A stretch of DNA of 40,963 nucleotides from JAZDOT01 sp043798355 (GCA_043798355.1 JAZDOT010000048.1:1-40963), one strand, 5' to 3'; shown: positions 1 through 8,070, counted from the stretch's first letter. Numbers and translations: made by a program. The notes: generated from the sequence alone by a model not told the origin.

Positions 1-165
1 CCCGAGCTTCGATTCCGAGAAGACGGGACGAAGGCGAATGACAATGGGGCCTACGTTCTCTGTTCCGAAAAAGATGATAAGCGCGTGCTTATCTGTATCT
101 CCCAAGTCACCGATAACCCCGAACTTGCCGAGCAGATCTTCGAGACCTTCTGGTGGATGGAGTGA
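1..165 (+). CDS. C-terminal end of an unidentified protein (partial)
   Basis: Reading frame 1 is open from the first base of the window to a TGA at 163-165 and gives 54 residues. The composition is that of a real soluble protein, with mixed charged and hydrophobic residues and a Trp-Trp-Met-Glu end. The middle reads like alternating beta strand and helix (GAYVLCSEKDDKRVLICISQ, then an acidic helix). The start lies upstream of the window. I do not recognise the family and assign no function. It runs towards the minus-strand Cys-rich gene that ends at 295. Confidence 0.55.
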   Translation, partial: PELRFREDGTKANDNGAYVLCSEKDDKRVLICISQVTDNPELAEQIFETFWWME

Positions 166-172
166 AGTGAAT

Positions 173-253
173 ATGACTGATGTACTCACGAAGTTCGGCA
201 TCCGTGTCCCGTCTCTGGATACTTTCCTCAATGAAGGGCGGAGACGGGAATAG
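173..253 (+). CDS. Possible 26-residue peptide
   Basis: A short ORF starts with ATG 7 nt after the stop of the preceding partial gene and would encode a 26-residue, mostly hydrophilic, Arg-rich peptide. The spacing fits a co-transcribed reading frame, but no family or clear ribosome-binding site is visible. It may be chance. Confidence 0.2.
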   Translation: MTDVLTKFGIRVPSLDTFLNEGRRRE

Positions 254-294
254 AGAGGTTCGCTCACGCATCATCTCCACTTATGCCACGGCAT

Positions 295-1905
295 CTACAG
301 ATTGCCGGGCGGGATGTTGTCCAGTGAAACCGGAGTTGTGCTCTGCTTGCCCGGAACGACACTGTTCACAGAAGATGAAACATGTCTCCTGAACAGGAAC
401 ATGGTCATGAGGAACGCCGCCAGGAGCTGCAGGAGGATGAGCATCGTCTGTCGCATGGAAGAAGGCGTGATGAACGTGCATCCCGGACTGCACAAATCGG
501 AGGTGTTGTCGCACTCCTCCCCTTCTTCGCGGATGCCGTTCCCGCACACCGCTTCTCTACGGCAAATGGCGGAACATCCATCCCCGCTCACCCGATTCCC
601 GTCATCACACTCCTCACGGCCTTCACGCACGCCGTTCCCGCAGGCCGGAAGCCGACAGGTTGAAGGGCATTCGTCCCGATCGACCGTATTCCCGTCATCA
701 CACCGCTCGCGGCCTTCCCGTACGCCGTCCCCGCACACGGCGGACAGGCAATCATTCGGACAATCGTCGAAATTGTTCTCATTCCCGTCATCACACTCTT
801 CTGTACTCTGTACGACCCCGTCACCGCACCTCTCACGCTGACAGGAAAGGGAACACCCGTCGTTCGAAAATGCATTCCCATCATCACAGGCTTCACCCGC
901 CTGCACAATGAAATCACCGCACCGCGGCCGCCTGCATGCGTTCGTACAGGCATCATCCGGAATCGCATTCCCGTCATCGCACTCCTCCCCATTCTGCACC
1001 GATCCATCGCCGCACCGTTCACGCAAGCAGGATGACGCACATCCGTCACCGGACAGGAGGTTCCCATCGTCACACTCCTCGCGCCCTTCGCGGACAGCGT
1101 CCCCGCACACACTCCCCGCAACAGACGATTCAGCACTCTGTGATGCGGCGGCATGCAGGAATACTTCGGGTGAGGAAGAGGATGAAGAGGATGAAAAGGA
1201 TGAAGAGGATGAAGAAGAAGAAGAAGAAGAAGAAGAAGACGAGGAGGAAGAGGATGACGAGGAGGACACCGAGGCGGAGAGGAATGTCGGCACCGGCACT
1301 TTTGCAGATGATACGGAGGAAGATCGCACGGATGCGAACGAGGAGGATGTCCGCACAGAGGACGCTCCCCATTGCGAAAGAGGAGACAGGGACGATGCCA
1401 CGCTCTCCGCGCACGGATCGAGGAATGCGAGGGTGCATCCTCCGCTGCACACGCCCGCTTCGTCGCACGCCGGAACGCTGCACACCGTTCCGCACGTGAG
1501 TTCGACGTAGCGCACCTCCGTCGTGAGCGTCCCGGTTGCCTGGTTGATCATGTAGTACTCCTGCGTCTGCGGTTCACACTCCTCTCCGATGACCGCGGAA
1601 ACGACGCCGTCTCCGCAGAAGAGGAGCGTGCAGTCTTTCGCGCAATTGCTCAGTCCGTTGAACCGTCCGAGGTCGCACTCTTCCCCAGCATTCAGAAATC
1701 CGTCGCCGCACGTTGCCTGAGGCGGGGTCTGATTCCTGTCCGGCTGATAGAGTTCGCGTTTCGCGGGACAGCCCGGAGTTCCGTACGGCTTCCCGATGCA
1801 CGTGAGCTGGCCTTGAAGATGCATACTGTCCTGCATCGGTATGGACACAGCCCACCCCAGAACGAGCAGAGCGAGCACGATCGTCAATTTTGGTATGTCT
1901 TTCAT
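295..1905 (-). CDS. Membrane-anchored Cys-rich repeat (DUF4215-like) surface protein with poly-Ser stalk
   Basis: The protein has 536 residues from the ATG at 1905; a start 7 codons upstream (1926) is possible, but a TAAAAT box 11 nt upstream favours 1905. An N-terminal hydrophobic segment (LTIVLALLVLGWAVSI) acts as signal or anchor. Two degenerate CGDG...C units follow, then a linker with an almost pure serine run of about 40 residues. After that come six tandem units of the type CGDG-x-EECDDGN-x-DGC-x-C and one shortened unit. This is the pattern of the DUF4215 / Myxococcus Cys-rich repeat family of extracellular proteins. A hydrophobic stretch followed by Arg-Arg near the C-terminus suggests a second anchor. 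The serine tract is coded by mixed TCN codons, so protein-level selection is more likely than pure slippage. Ligand and function are unknown. Confidence 0.8.
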   Translation of the reverse strand: MKDIPKLTIVLALLVLGWAVSIPMQDSMHLQGQLTCIGKPYGTPGCPAKRELYQPDRNQTPPQATCGDGFLNAGEECDLGRFNGLSNCAKDCTLLFCGDGVVSAVIGEECEPQTQEYYMINQATGTLTTEVRYVELTCGTVCSVPACDEAGVCSGGCTLAFLDPCAESVASSLSPLSQWGASSVRTSSSFASVRSSSVSSAKVPVPTFLSASVSSSSSSSSSSSSSSSSSSSSSSSFSSSSSSSSPEVFLHAAASQSAESSVAGSVCGDAVREGREECDDGNLLSGDGCASSCLRERCGDGSVQNGEECDDGNAIPDDACTNACRRPRCGDFIVQAGEACDDGNAFSNDGCSLSCQRERCGDGVVQSTEECDDGNENNFDDCPNDCLSAVCGDGVREGRERCDDGNTVDRDECPSTCRLPACGNGVREGREECDDGNRVSGDGCSAICRREAVCGNGIREEGEECDNTSDLCSPGCTFITPSSMRQTMLILLQLLAAFLMTMFLFRRHVSSSVNSVVPGKQSTTPVSLDNIPPGNL

Positions 1906-1990
1906 AGAATCATGGTATTTTACCATATTTTCGTTTTTTGAGGATCCTGAACCTCTTGCGTGATCTTTTATTCATTTTGCAGTACATCGT

Positions 1991-2350
1991 TTACCGACTC
2001 TGACCGGCCGGAACGGCTGCCACGGTCGAATCCAGCTGCATGTACGAAGGATTCTTCAGTGTGAGCATCGTCTGAATCTTTGGATCGCTCTCGAGGCGTC
2101 CGAGCGCCTGGGCATCCGCAACCTGCATCTTGAGGACTTCCTCCTCGAGGAGCAGCTCGGAGCGCTCACGCTCCAGCGTACGCAGCATGTAGCCCTTGGT
2201 GGCATTCGCATTCTGGTGGAAGAGAATGAGGAGCGCGAGAATGAGGATGATCGATCCGATGGATACCATGAGCAAAACGGTGCTCTCGGAGACAAGGCGG
2301 CCGAGGGTTGGGCGATCGGGACGGGCCGGTGCTGCAAAGGTGGTCAGCAC
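1991..2350 (-). CDS. ftsL: FtsL-like cell-division membrane protein
   Basis: This is a 119-residue bitopic protein with a short cytoplasmic N-terminus, one membrane helix at about residues 24-46, and an extracytoplasmic coiled coil rich in Leu and Glu (RTLERERSELLLEEEVLKMQ). That layout and the position 34 nt downstream of rsmH match FtsL, which stabilises the divisome with FtsB and FtsQ. FtsL is poorly conserved, so the call rests on topology and context. The start codon is GTG. An extended -10 (TGC TATGCT) lies about 12 nt upstream, so the gene may have its own promoter besides read-through from rsmH. Confidence 0.7.
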   Translation of the reverse strand: MLTTFAAPARPDRPTLGRLVSESTVLLMVSIGSIILILALLILFHQNANATKGYMLRTLERERSELLLEEEVLKMQVADAQALGRLESDPKIQTMLTLKNPSYMQLDSTVAAVPAGQSR

Positions 2351-2384
2351 GGAAGTTCATGAAGCATAGCAAGTTTTCGTTCTC

Positions 2385-3305
2385 TCAAACAGGTCTCTTC
2401 AGAATCGCACGGAGGTGCGCGCTGCGGGAACGTGGATTACCAGAAACTTCCGCCTCGGAGGGGCGGATGGGTTTGCGCGTGAGCAGCGTAAACGGAGCCA
2501 TGCCGATCGAGGCACCCGTCCGATCATCCTTCGCCTCCTCTGTGAGAGCGCGGAAGGTGTTCTTCGTCATCCGGTCCTCCAGCGAATGGTAACTGATGAC
2601 CGCCAACCGTCCGCCGGGAGCGAGTAGAGCGGGTGCTGCGGAGAGGAAATCCCGGAGTGAGCCCATCTCGTCATTCACCTGCATGCGCAGAGCCTGAAAC
2701 ACCCGTGGGAGGAGTGTGGGGGCACGGTAGCCGAACACGCGCCGCACGCACTCCGCGAGCGCCGTCGTCGTCAGAGGCCGATCCGTCTTCACGGCGTGCG
2801 CGAGACGCAGCGCCCCCGGGAGCTCGCCAAACGATGAGAATGTCCGGGCGAGAACGGCCTCGGGCAGAGCGGCAATCACCTCGGAAGCCTTCTCTCCCTG
2901 CGAGCGGTCGAAGCGCAGATCGAGCTCCGCCTCCGTCCGGAATGTGAATCCTCTCGAGGGATCGTCGATGTGCGGAGAGCTGAGACCCAAATCGGCGAAG
3001 ATGGCATCGAGCGTAGGAAGGCCGAGCTCTGCGATCGAGCGGAAGTTCGCATGCCGGAAATCGCACTGCAGAGCAGAGGATCTCAGCCGCTCGCGTGCGA
3101 GCGCAAGATTCTCCCCGTCGCAATCCAGGCCGATGAGTCTCCCCTCCTGTCCGATCATCGTGAGGAAAACCTGGCTATGTCCGCCGAGGCCGAGCGTTGC
3201 GTCGAGTACCGTTTCGCCCTCTTTGGGACAGAGAAGATCGCACACTTCCCTCTCGAGAACCGGGATGTGTTCTGCGGCCGACGGCACTGCAACGCTCCGG
3301 CTCAT
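2385..3305 (-). CDS. rsmH: 16S rRNA (cytosine1402-N4)-methyltransferase RsmH
   Basis: The 306-residue protein transfers a methyl group from S-adenosylmethionine to N4 of C1402 in the 16S rRNA decoding centre. Visible motifs are the SAM-binding DATLGLGGHS near residue 36, an acidic DCD about 25 residues later, ADLGLSSPHIDDPSRGFTF (the family signature), and YHSLEDRMTK towards the C-terminus. The length is normal. An ftsL-like gene follows, as in the mra/dcw cluster, but mraZ and the penicillin-binding protein gene are not adjacent. A TAGAAT box ends 6 nt before the ATG, so the transcript is probably leaderless. Confidence 0.95.
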   Translation of the reverse strand: MSRSVAVPSAAEHIPVLEREVCDLLCPKEGETVLDATLGLGGHSQVFLTMIGQEGRLIGLDCDGENLALARERLRSSALQCDFRHANFRSIAELGLPTLDAIFADLGLSSPHIDDPSRGFTFRTEAELDLRFDRSQGEKASEVIAALPEAVLARTFSSFGELPGALRLAHAVKTDRPLTTTALAECVRRVFGYRAPTLLPRVFQALRMQVNDEMGSLRDFLSAAPALLAPGGRLAVISYHSLEDRMTKNTFRALTEEAKDDRTGASIGMAPFTLLTRKPIRPSEAEVSGNPRSRSAHLRAILKRPV

Positions 3306-3311
3306 GACCGG

Positions 3312-3339
3312 ATTCTATTTCGCAGTGCCTCTCCCGCAA
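3312..3339 (-). promoter_or_regulatory. Promoter of rsmH (leaderless)
   Basis: On the minus strand TTGCGG (3339-3334), a 16-nt spacer and TAGAAT (3317-3312) are followed after 6 nt by the rsmH ATG. Transcription should start at or next to the start codon. Confidence 0.55.
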
Positions 3340-3362
3340 GGAACACCGCTTGCAGGGGAGGG
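3328..3362. other. Inverted repeat over the rsmH -35 region
   Basis: The arms CTCCC-GCAAG and CTTGC-A-GGGGAG enclose an 8-nt loop and cover the putative rsmH -35. It could be an operator, a cruciform, or the end of an upstream transcript; no T-tract follows. Confidence 0.35.
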
Positions 3363-3428
3363 GTCGAAGTATTCTTGTATACAATATTTGAACAAAGTAT
3401 TTCTTGATCTGAAGCGGTTTCCCATTTA

Positions 3429-3456
3429 TTGACATAAATATTTTATCTGATAGAAT
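3429..3456 (+). promoter_or_regulatory. Promoter of the L,D-transpeptidase-like gene
   Basis: A perfect -35 TTGACA (3429-3434), a 16-nt spacer and TAGAAT (3451-3456) lie 8 nt before the TTG start at 3465. This is one of the strongest promoters in the window. Confidence 0.75.
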
Positions 3457-3464
3457 ACTCTACT

Positions 3465-4013
3465 TTGCCCATTCTCATTTCCCTGATCATCGGCTTGCTT
3501 CCCTGTGTCACTGCGCTCTCCGGGAGCCCTCTCGTCACGGAGATCCCTCCCGATCAGTGGCAGCCGCATCCGGGCGATCGCATGATCGTCGATACGCGGG
3601 ACAATGAAGGATTTCTCATCCGCCAAAACGGAGAGTACCTCCGCTTCCCCGTCGTCACCGGAAGACGTTCCTCCGTCACCTACATCGGCCGGCGCTACAA
3701 CGCGACGACGCCGGTCAGGGAGTGGGAGGTTGCATCCAAAGAAATCAAAGGAGACCACATCACCTTCGGCCCGACAGGACGGTTCTTCAGACTCTCTACG
3801 GACAATAGCGACGAACGCACCGCCTACGGCATCCATGAGTACGGCTACGAAGAGAAAATGTTCGCTGAATCCGTCCGCTACCTCAGCATGGGGTGCATCA
3901 TCGTCCGCTCGAAAATTCTGGATATCATCGAGAGGACATACGATATCAACGAAGGGCATCTGGCCGTCTCCACGCAGTACGGCCTCGATCCCGATTTGTT
4001 CGTGCTACGGTGA
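3465..4013 (+). CDS. Divergent L,D-transpeptidase (YkuD-like) with altered catalytic motif
   Basis: The 182-residue protein starts at a TTG with a hydrophobic signal-like segment (residues 1-18), placed 8 nt after a strong -10 box. The C-terminal half resembles the YkuD L,D-transpeptidase fold, whose members cross-link peptidoglycan stem peptides through a catalytic Cys. There is a conserved GIHEY with the upstream His, then about 18 residues later RYLSMGCIIV. The family consensus there is SHGC(I/V)R. The Cys is kept, but the His of SHGC is Met and the Arg is Ile. It may be a catalytically altered or inactive transpeptidase, or a related Cys enzyme at the cell surface. Assignment to the superfamily is fairly secure; activity is not. 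Confidence 0.65.
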   Translation: MPILISLIIGLLPCVTALSGSPLVTEIPPDQWQPHPGDRMIVDTRDNEGFLIRQNGEYLRFPVVTGRRSSVTYIGRRYNATTPVREWEVASKEIKGDHITFGPTGRFFRLSTDNSDERTAYGIHEYGYEEKMFAESVRYLSMGCIIVRSKILDIIERTYDINEGHLAVSTQYGLDPDLFVLR

Positions 4014-4032
4014 AGCGCAAGAGCTAAATATT

Positions 4033-4061
4033 TTGGCCTTTTCAACGAGGTCCCGTATACT
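4033..4061 (+). promoter_or_regulatory. Promoter of tRNA-Ser(GCU)
   Basis: TTGGCC (4033-4038), a 17-nt spacer and TATACT (4056-4061) predict a start near 4068, about 6 nt before the mature tRNA. Confidence 0.65.
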
Positions 4062-4073
4062 AGAGCCCGGCAT

Positions 4074-4167
4074 GGAGAGGTGGCTGAGTGGTCGAAAGCG
4101 CCACACTGCTAATGTGGTATACGGTTTTAAACCCGTATCGAGGGTTCAAATCCCTCCCTCTCCGCCA
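4074..4167 (+). tRNA. tRNA-Ser (anticodon GCU)
   Basis: This 94-nt class II tRNA has acceptor arms GGAGAGG/CCTCTCC, a D-arm GGCTGAGTGG, an anticodon loop CTGCTAA with anticodon GCT reading AGC/AGU, a long variable arm (TACGG...CCGTA) and the T-loop GGTTCAAATCC. The discriminator G and the 3' CCA are encoded. Confidence 0.96.
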
Positions 4168-4226
4168 CAGGTGAATTCGAGCTGAGCGCAAGCCCGCAGG
4201 GCGCTGCGCGAAGCCGAAGATCCTGT

Positions 4227-4259
4227 GTCCCCCGAAGCTCCGAAGGAGCGAAGGGGGAC
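4227..4259. other. Perfect hairpin after tRNA-Ser(GCU)
   Basis: The outer arms are GTCCCCC/GGGGGAC and the inner arms GCTCC/GGAGC, with GAA at both internal interruptions and in the loop. The same GCTCC-GAA-GGAGC core recurs at 14428-14440 next to the other tRNA-Ser. No T-tract follows, so it is more likely a dispersed repeat or processing site than a plain terminator. The rest of 4168-4275 shows nothing I can name. Confidence 0.6.
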
Positions 4260-4275
4260 GACATCGGAAGCCCCC

Positions 4276-4941
4276 TCACTCCGCCTGACACGCTCTGAGC
4301 GCGCTTTTCGCGTCCTTCAAGCTCTTCTTCGCTTCCGTATACGCATTCCTCGCGCTCACGTAGGCATCCTTCGCTTCCGCGTACGCCGCCTTGGCTTCGT
4401 CCCTGCTTTCGATCGCAGCGTCACGATCACTCAGCGCTTCCTCGACGCTACTCTGGGCACTCTCGACTTCCCCTGCTTCCTCTGCACAAGGGACATCCGC
4501 CTGCTCATCATCCGGAAGATCCCCTCCTCCGTCATCGCCATTCCCGTTCCCCCCATCTCCCCCTCCACCTGTTTCATCTCCGATTCCCGTACCTCCTCCT
4601 GCATCGCTCCAGTCGCAGAAACCGCCGACACACTTGTTGAGCGACATCCCCGTGAGCCTGCCGTAATTCACACACGCCTGATCGGCCGAGCACATGAAGC
4701 GGCATTCGTTGCGTCGGCACACCTGCCCACCGAACGCGCACTCGCTGTTCGTCGTACACCCGAGGCACCGACCTTTGGAGCACAAGGAACGCGGACAGGC
4801 AGCCGTGGTTCCGCAGCGCACCGTGTCACGGGGAATCTGCGCCACGAGAGCGCCCGTCAGCGCGGAAACACCCGCAACGGTGACGAGGGAGAGACAGACA
4901 AGGAGCGTCGCGACGAGGAGGGGATGGTGGATGTTCTTCAT
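4276..4941 (-). CDS. Secreted Cys-rich protein with Gly-rich linker and C-terminal coiled coil
   Basis: The 221-residue protein starts at the ATG at 4941, chosen over 4959 because a TTCACA-N17-TATCCC promoter ends 8 nt upstream. It has a signal peptide (residues 1-35) and a compact domain with 12 cysteines in about 70 residues, probably disulfide bonded. A Gly/Asp linker follows, then a C-terminal helix of about 70 residues with Ala and charged residues at heptad spacing (EAKAAYAEAKDAYVSARNAY). One cysteine sits just before the helical part and one just after it, which would let a helical hairpin close by a disulfide. I recognise no family. It is divergent from the ROK kinase gene. Confidence 0.7.
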   Translation of the reverse strand: MKNIHHPLLVATLLVCLSLVTVAGVSALTGALVAQIPRDTVRCGTTAACPRSLCSKGRCLGCTTNSECAFGGQVCRRNECRFMCSADQACVNYGRLTGMSLNKCVGGFCDWSDAGGGTGIGDETGGGGDGGNGNGDDGGGDLPDDEQADVPCAEEAGEVESAQSSVEEALSDRDAAIESRDEAKAAYAEAKDAYVSARNAYTEAKKSLKDAKSALRACQAE

Positions 4942-4949
4942 GGCTCCAT

Positions 4950-4978
4950 GGGATACCACGATACGACCCCATTGTGAA
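4950..4978 (-). promoter_or_regulatory. Promoter of the Cys-rich/coiled-coil gene
   Basis: TTCACA (4978-4973), 17 nt, TATCCC (4955-4950), then 8 nt to the ATG at 4941. Confidence 0.45.
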
Positions 4979-4984
4979 GTCCTT

Positions 4985-5014
4985 TTGATCCCAAACCCCC
5001 TCTGCAGCTACAGT
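4985..5014 (+). promoter_or_regulatory. Promoter of the ROK kinase gene (leaderless)
   Basis: TTGATC (4985-4990), 18 nt, TACAGT (5009-5014), then 6 nt to the ATG at 5021. The predicted start of transcription is the A of the ATG. Confidence 0.5.
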
Positions 5015-5020
5015 GGACGC

Positions 5021-5935
5021 ATGCCCTCCCTCCTCGGGATCGATCTCGGCGGGACGAAGATCGCCATCGCACGCTACGATGCGGAAACGTTCGAACGACA
5101 GGACTTCGTCCGCGAGGACACGCGCGCGCACGAACGAGGCGATGCCGTATTCGCACGCATGCTGGAATTGGCTGTGAACATGCGCGCCGCAGACACGACG
5201 GCCGTCGGCATCGGCGTGCCCGGATTTGTGCAGAGACCGGAAGGAATCATCCGCACCCTGCCGAATATCCCCGGCGCGGAGGGGAAGCCTCTCAAAGAAA
5301 TAGCCGGAAAAGCCCTCTCTCTCCCCGTTACCGTGGATAATGACGCGAGCTGCTTCACGCTCGCGGAAGCGCTCTGTGGTACTGGCAAGGGACACGCGAT
5401 CGTCGTCGGCATCACCATGGGCACGGGCGTGGGCGGCGGCATCGTGATGGACGGGCGCCTCTTCCACGGCGCACACGGATTCGCCGCGGAGATCGGGCAC
5501 ATGCTCCTCCAGCCCGGCCACCCGCCGTACCCGACCGAAGACCAAAGAGGAGACGTGGAGCAGTTCATCTCGGGAACGGCCATGGGCAGACGCTGCAGTG
5601 CTGCGAAGCGGCCGGAGGACTACCTCGTCGGAGACGTATGTGCGTTCCTGCAGCCCGAGGTCGTCCGCGAAGTTGCCGAGCTCTGCGCAAGTATCACGCA
5701 CCTGCTCGATCCGTCCGTCATCGTCTTCGGCGGCAGCGCGGGCCGGGCGCTGAAACCTCACCTCAAAGAAATCGAACAGGAACTTTCACAGTGGGTCTAC
5801 AAGGGAACACCGCTGCCCGCTCTCGCGATCGGAAGCGTCAGTGATGCGGGAACGGTGGGAGCGGCGCTGCTGACGCAGGAGAGCGAACAGCGATCAGCGA
5901 TGAGCGATCAGCCTTCGCACTGCAGAGGCCTGTAG
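5021..5935 (+). CDS. ROK-family sugar kinase, probable glucokinase
   Basis: The 304-residue protein starts at MPSLLGIDLGGTKIA, the phosphate-binding motif of the ROK/hexokinase/actin fold. Further motifs are GVGIPG-like (GIGVPGFV), TVDNDASC, the ROK signature GITMGTGVGGGIVMDG, then AAEIGHM. It should phosphorylate a hexose, most simply glucose to glucose-6-phosphate, which would feed the pentose-phosphate enzymes encoded nearby. The usual CxCGxxGCxE zinc site after the GH motif is absent: the matching segment reads TEDQRGDVEQFISGTA with no Cys. The last ~17 codons come from a simple GCGATCAGC-type repeat and probably extend the protein without function. Substrate is inferred. Confidence 0.85.
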   Translation: MPSLLGIDLGGTKIAIARYDAETFERQDFVREDTRAHERGDAVFARMLELAVNMRAADTTAVGIGVPGFVQRPEGIIRTLPNIPGAEGKPLKEIAGKALSLPVTVDNDASCFTLAEALCGTGKGHAIVVGITMGTGVGGGIVMDGRLFHGAHGFAAEIGHMLLQPGHPPYPTEDQRGDVEQFISGTAMGRRCSAAKRPEDYLVGDVCAFLQPEVVREVAELCASITHLLDPSVIVFGGSAGRALKPHLKEIEQELSQWVYKGTPLPALAIGSVSDAGTVGAALLTQESEQRSAMSDQPSHCRGL

Positions 5936-5958
5936 AGTCGCACCGCCGGTGCGACTCT
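5934..5958. terminator. Perfect hairpin between convergent genes
   Basis: An 11-bp perfect stem (AGAGTCGCACC/GGTGCGACTCT) with loop GCC lies between the convergent ROK kinase and gnd genes. It is probably a bidirectional terminator or barrier, but neither side has a good T-tract. Confidence 0.5.
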
Positions 5959-5966
5959 GCGGCACA

Positions 5967-7364
5967 TCAATGCCAATCTTCATGAAAGATGCCAGGCCGG
6001 TCCATCCTCTCAAACCCGTGTGCTCCGAAAACATCCCGCATCCCCGCAATGAGATTCTGCGGGAGATGAGCGCTGCGCACGGTATCGTAGTACGCAATGG
6101 AAGAAGAGAATGCCGCAGCGGGAACGCCGCGGGCGACGGCTGTCATCGCAACATTCCTCCACGCGCGCTGCCGCTCCCCTGACCACCGCCGCAGAACTGC
6201 GAGTTTCGCCCTCTTGATCTGTGCTTCCTTCCCCCGAAACGCCGACTGGAAAAGAGCGAGGAGAGGCGAGCGGATGATGCATCCCCCTTTCCAGATGCGG
6301 GCAATCTCATGGAGAGGAAGATCCCACCCTTCGGCGCTGCTCGCTTTCGCCAAGAGATCGAAACCCTCGGCATAGGTGAGGACGGTTGCCGCCTCCAACG
6401 CTGCCCGGAGAGGCTTCAGGAATTTTTTCTTTTCCGTCTTGAGGGGGACAAGAGCTTCCGGGAATGACCTGGAATTCCTCTCGCGCATCTCCCCGTCCGC
6501 CGAAAGAAACCGCGCATCGACCGCAGCGGCGATCACAGGCACGGCAACGCCGTACTCCGCGGCGGCCTGCACCGTCCACTTGCCGGTCCCCTTCTGCCGG
6601 GCGCAGTCTTTGATGTGCTCGAGGAGAAAGTCCCCCTTGGGCGACTCCTTCTTCGCGACAATCGTAGAAGCCACTTCCATCAGATAGGATTTCAGATCTC
6701 CGGTTGTCCAGGAATGGATGATCCTTGCAACTTCCGCATCCGACCACCGATCCGCTTTCAGCAGTGCATACGCCTCCGCAATCAACTGCATCACGCCGTA
6801 CTCGATGCCGTTATGCACCATCTTCACGAAGTGTCCTGCGCCCCCTTCGCCCATGAAGGAAACGCACGCCCCCCCTTCCCCGTCGCGCGCGGCGATCTTC
6901 CGGAGGAGCGGTTCCACTTCCCGATACGCAGTCGCATCGCCCCCGGGCATCAAACTGGGCCCCCGGAGTGCCCCCTCGGCTCCGCCGCTGATCCCCATGC
7001 CGATGAAGAAAACCCCCTTCTCGTTGAGAGCAATCCACCTCCGCTCCGTATCGCGATAGTGACTGTTGCCGCCATCGATGACGATGTCCCCTTTCGAGAG
7101 GAGCGGCGTGATTTCCCTGAGCACTTCCTGCGCAGCATCACCGGCATTCACCATGAGAAGAATGACTCTGGGTTGAGGTAAAGACTGTATAAATTTTTTA
7201 TACTCAGAAAATCCTTTGATCGTACCTTCAGGGGAATAGTGTTTCAGGAATACAGACAGTTTTTCCTCTGTCCGGTTAAACACGGATACGCGTATGCCAT
7301 TCCGAGCACAATTGCGTGCGATGGCGGCTCCCATTGTGCCCAAACCGATAATTCCGATGTGCAT
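5967..7364 (-). CDS. gnd: 6-phosphogluconate dehydrogenase (decarboxylating)
   Basis: The 465-residue, full-length enzyme oxidises 6-phosphogluconate to ribulose-5-phosphate and CO2 with NAD(P). The N-terminus is a Rossmann fold with GLGTMG at residues 7-12 and a VFNRT segment after strand 2. The middle has ISGGAEGALRGPSLMPGG and FVKMVHNGIEYG with the catalytic Lys and Asn. The helical domain ends with SPLLALFQSAFRG and the C-terminal FGAHGFERMDRPGIFHEDWH tail that closes the partner subunit's active site. It is 34 nt downstream of transaldolase in the same direction; the gap holds a small GCTAAAA repeat. glucose-6-phosphate dehydrogenase is not in the window. Confidence 0.95.
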   Translation of the reverse strand: MHIGIIGLGTMGAAIARNCARNGIRVSVFNRTEEKLSVFLKHYSPEGTIKGFSEYKKFIQSLPQPRVILLMVNAGDAAQEVLREITPLLSKGDIVIDGGNSHYRDTERRWIALNEKGVFFIGMGISGGAEGALRGPSLMPGGDATAYREVEPLLRKIAARDGEGGACVSFMGEGGAGHFVKMVHNGIEYGVMQLIAEAYALLKADRWSDAEVARIIHSWTTGDLKSYLMEVASTIVAKKESPKGDFLLEHIKDCARQKGTGKWTVQAAAEYGVAVPVIAAAVDARFLSADGEMRERNSRSFPEALVPLKTEKKKFLKPLRAALEAATVLTYAEGFDLLAKASSAEGWDLPLHEIARIWKGGCIIRSPLLALFQSAFRGKEAQIKRAKLAVLRRWSGERQRAWRNVAMTAVARGVPAAAFSSSIAYYDTVRSAHLPQNLIAGMRDVFGAHGFERMDRPGIFHEDWH

Positions 7365-7398
7365 AGAACGAAGGAAGCTAAAAGCTAAAAGCTGTGCG

Positions 7399-8070
7399 CT
7401 AAGAAGCTTTCTTCACCTTCTCCCAATCCGCAAGAAATCTCTTCAGACCTCTGTCGGTCAGCGGATGCATCGGGAGCTTCATGAAGACTTCAAAGGGAAC
7501 AGTGCAGATGTGCGCTCCCAATCGCGCCGCATCGGCGATGTGCCGCGGGTGGCGGGTGGAGGCGACCAGGACCTCGGTTGCGAAGTCGTAGTTGTCCCAC
7601 ACCTGCATGATTTCCCCGATGAGCCGAATACCATCCTCGCCCGCATCATCCAACCTGCCGATGAACGGACTGATGATGGACGCACCCGCTTTGGCCGCGA
7701 GAAGCGCCTGATTCACGGAGAAGACGAGCGTAACATTCGTCCGGATCCCCTTCTCTCTGCAGAAGCAAACGGTCTTCAGTCCTTCAATCGTCATCGGCAC
7801 CTTCACCACAACGTGCTTGTGCCACCCCGCGTACTCGAGCGCCTGCTTCTTCATGCCGGCAAAATCTTCTGCGGTCACCTGCGCGCTCACACAGGGGACC
7901 AGTCCGCACATTTGAAGCACTGTTTTTTTGAAAGCTTGTGGTGAGCTTGGCGAACCATCTTTCCCCTCTTTCGCGACGAGGGTGGGATTGGTCGTGACAC
8001 CGTCGAGGATGCCCCACTCGGCTACCGAAGAAACCTGCTCGACGTTCGCTGTATCCAAAAATAATTTCAT
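7399..8070 (-). CDS. tal: Transaldolase (TalC/fructose-6-phosphate aldolase-like type)
   Basis: The 223-residue protein starts at MKLFLDTANVEQV (8070). The frame stays open far upstream, but that part is only the shadow of the MFS gene. The motifs TTNPTLVAKEG, HVVVKVPMT with the Schiff-base Lys, NVTLVFSVNQA and ASIISPFIGRLDD are those of the short transaldolase family. It transfers a dihydroxyacetone unit between sugar phosphates in the non-oxidative pentose-phosphate pathway. It probably forms an operon with gnd downstream. Confidence 0.93.
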   Translation of the reverse strand: MKLFLDTANVEQVSSVAEWGILDGVTTNPTLVAKEGKDGSPSSPQAFKKTVLQMCGLVPCVSAQVTAEDFAGMKKQALEYAGWHKHVVVKVPMTIEGLKTVCFCREKGIRTNVTLVFSVNQALLAAKAGASIISPFIGRLDDAGEDGIRLIGEIMQVWDNYDFATEVLVASTRHPRHIADAARLGAHICTVPFEVFMKLPMHPLTDRGLKRFLADWEKVKKAS

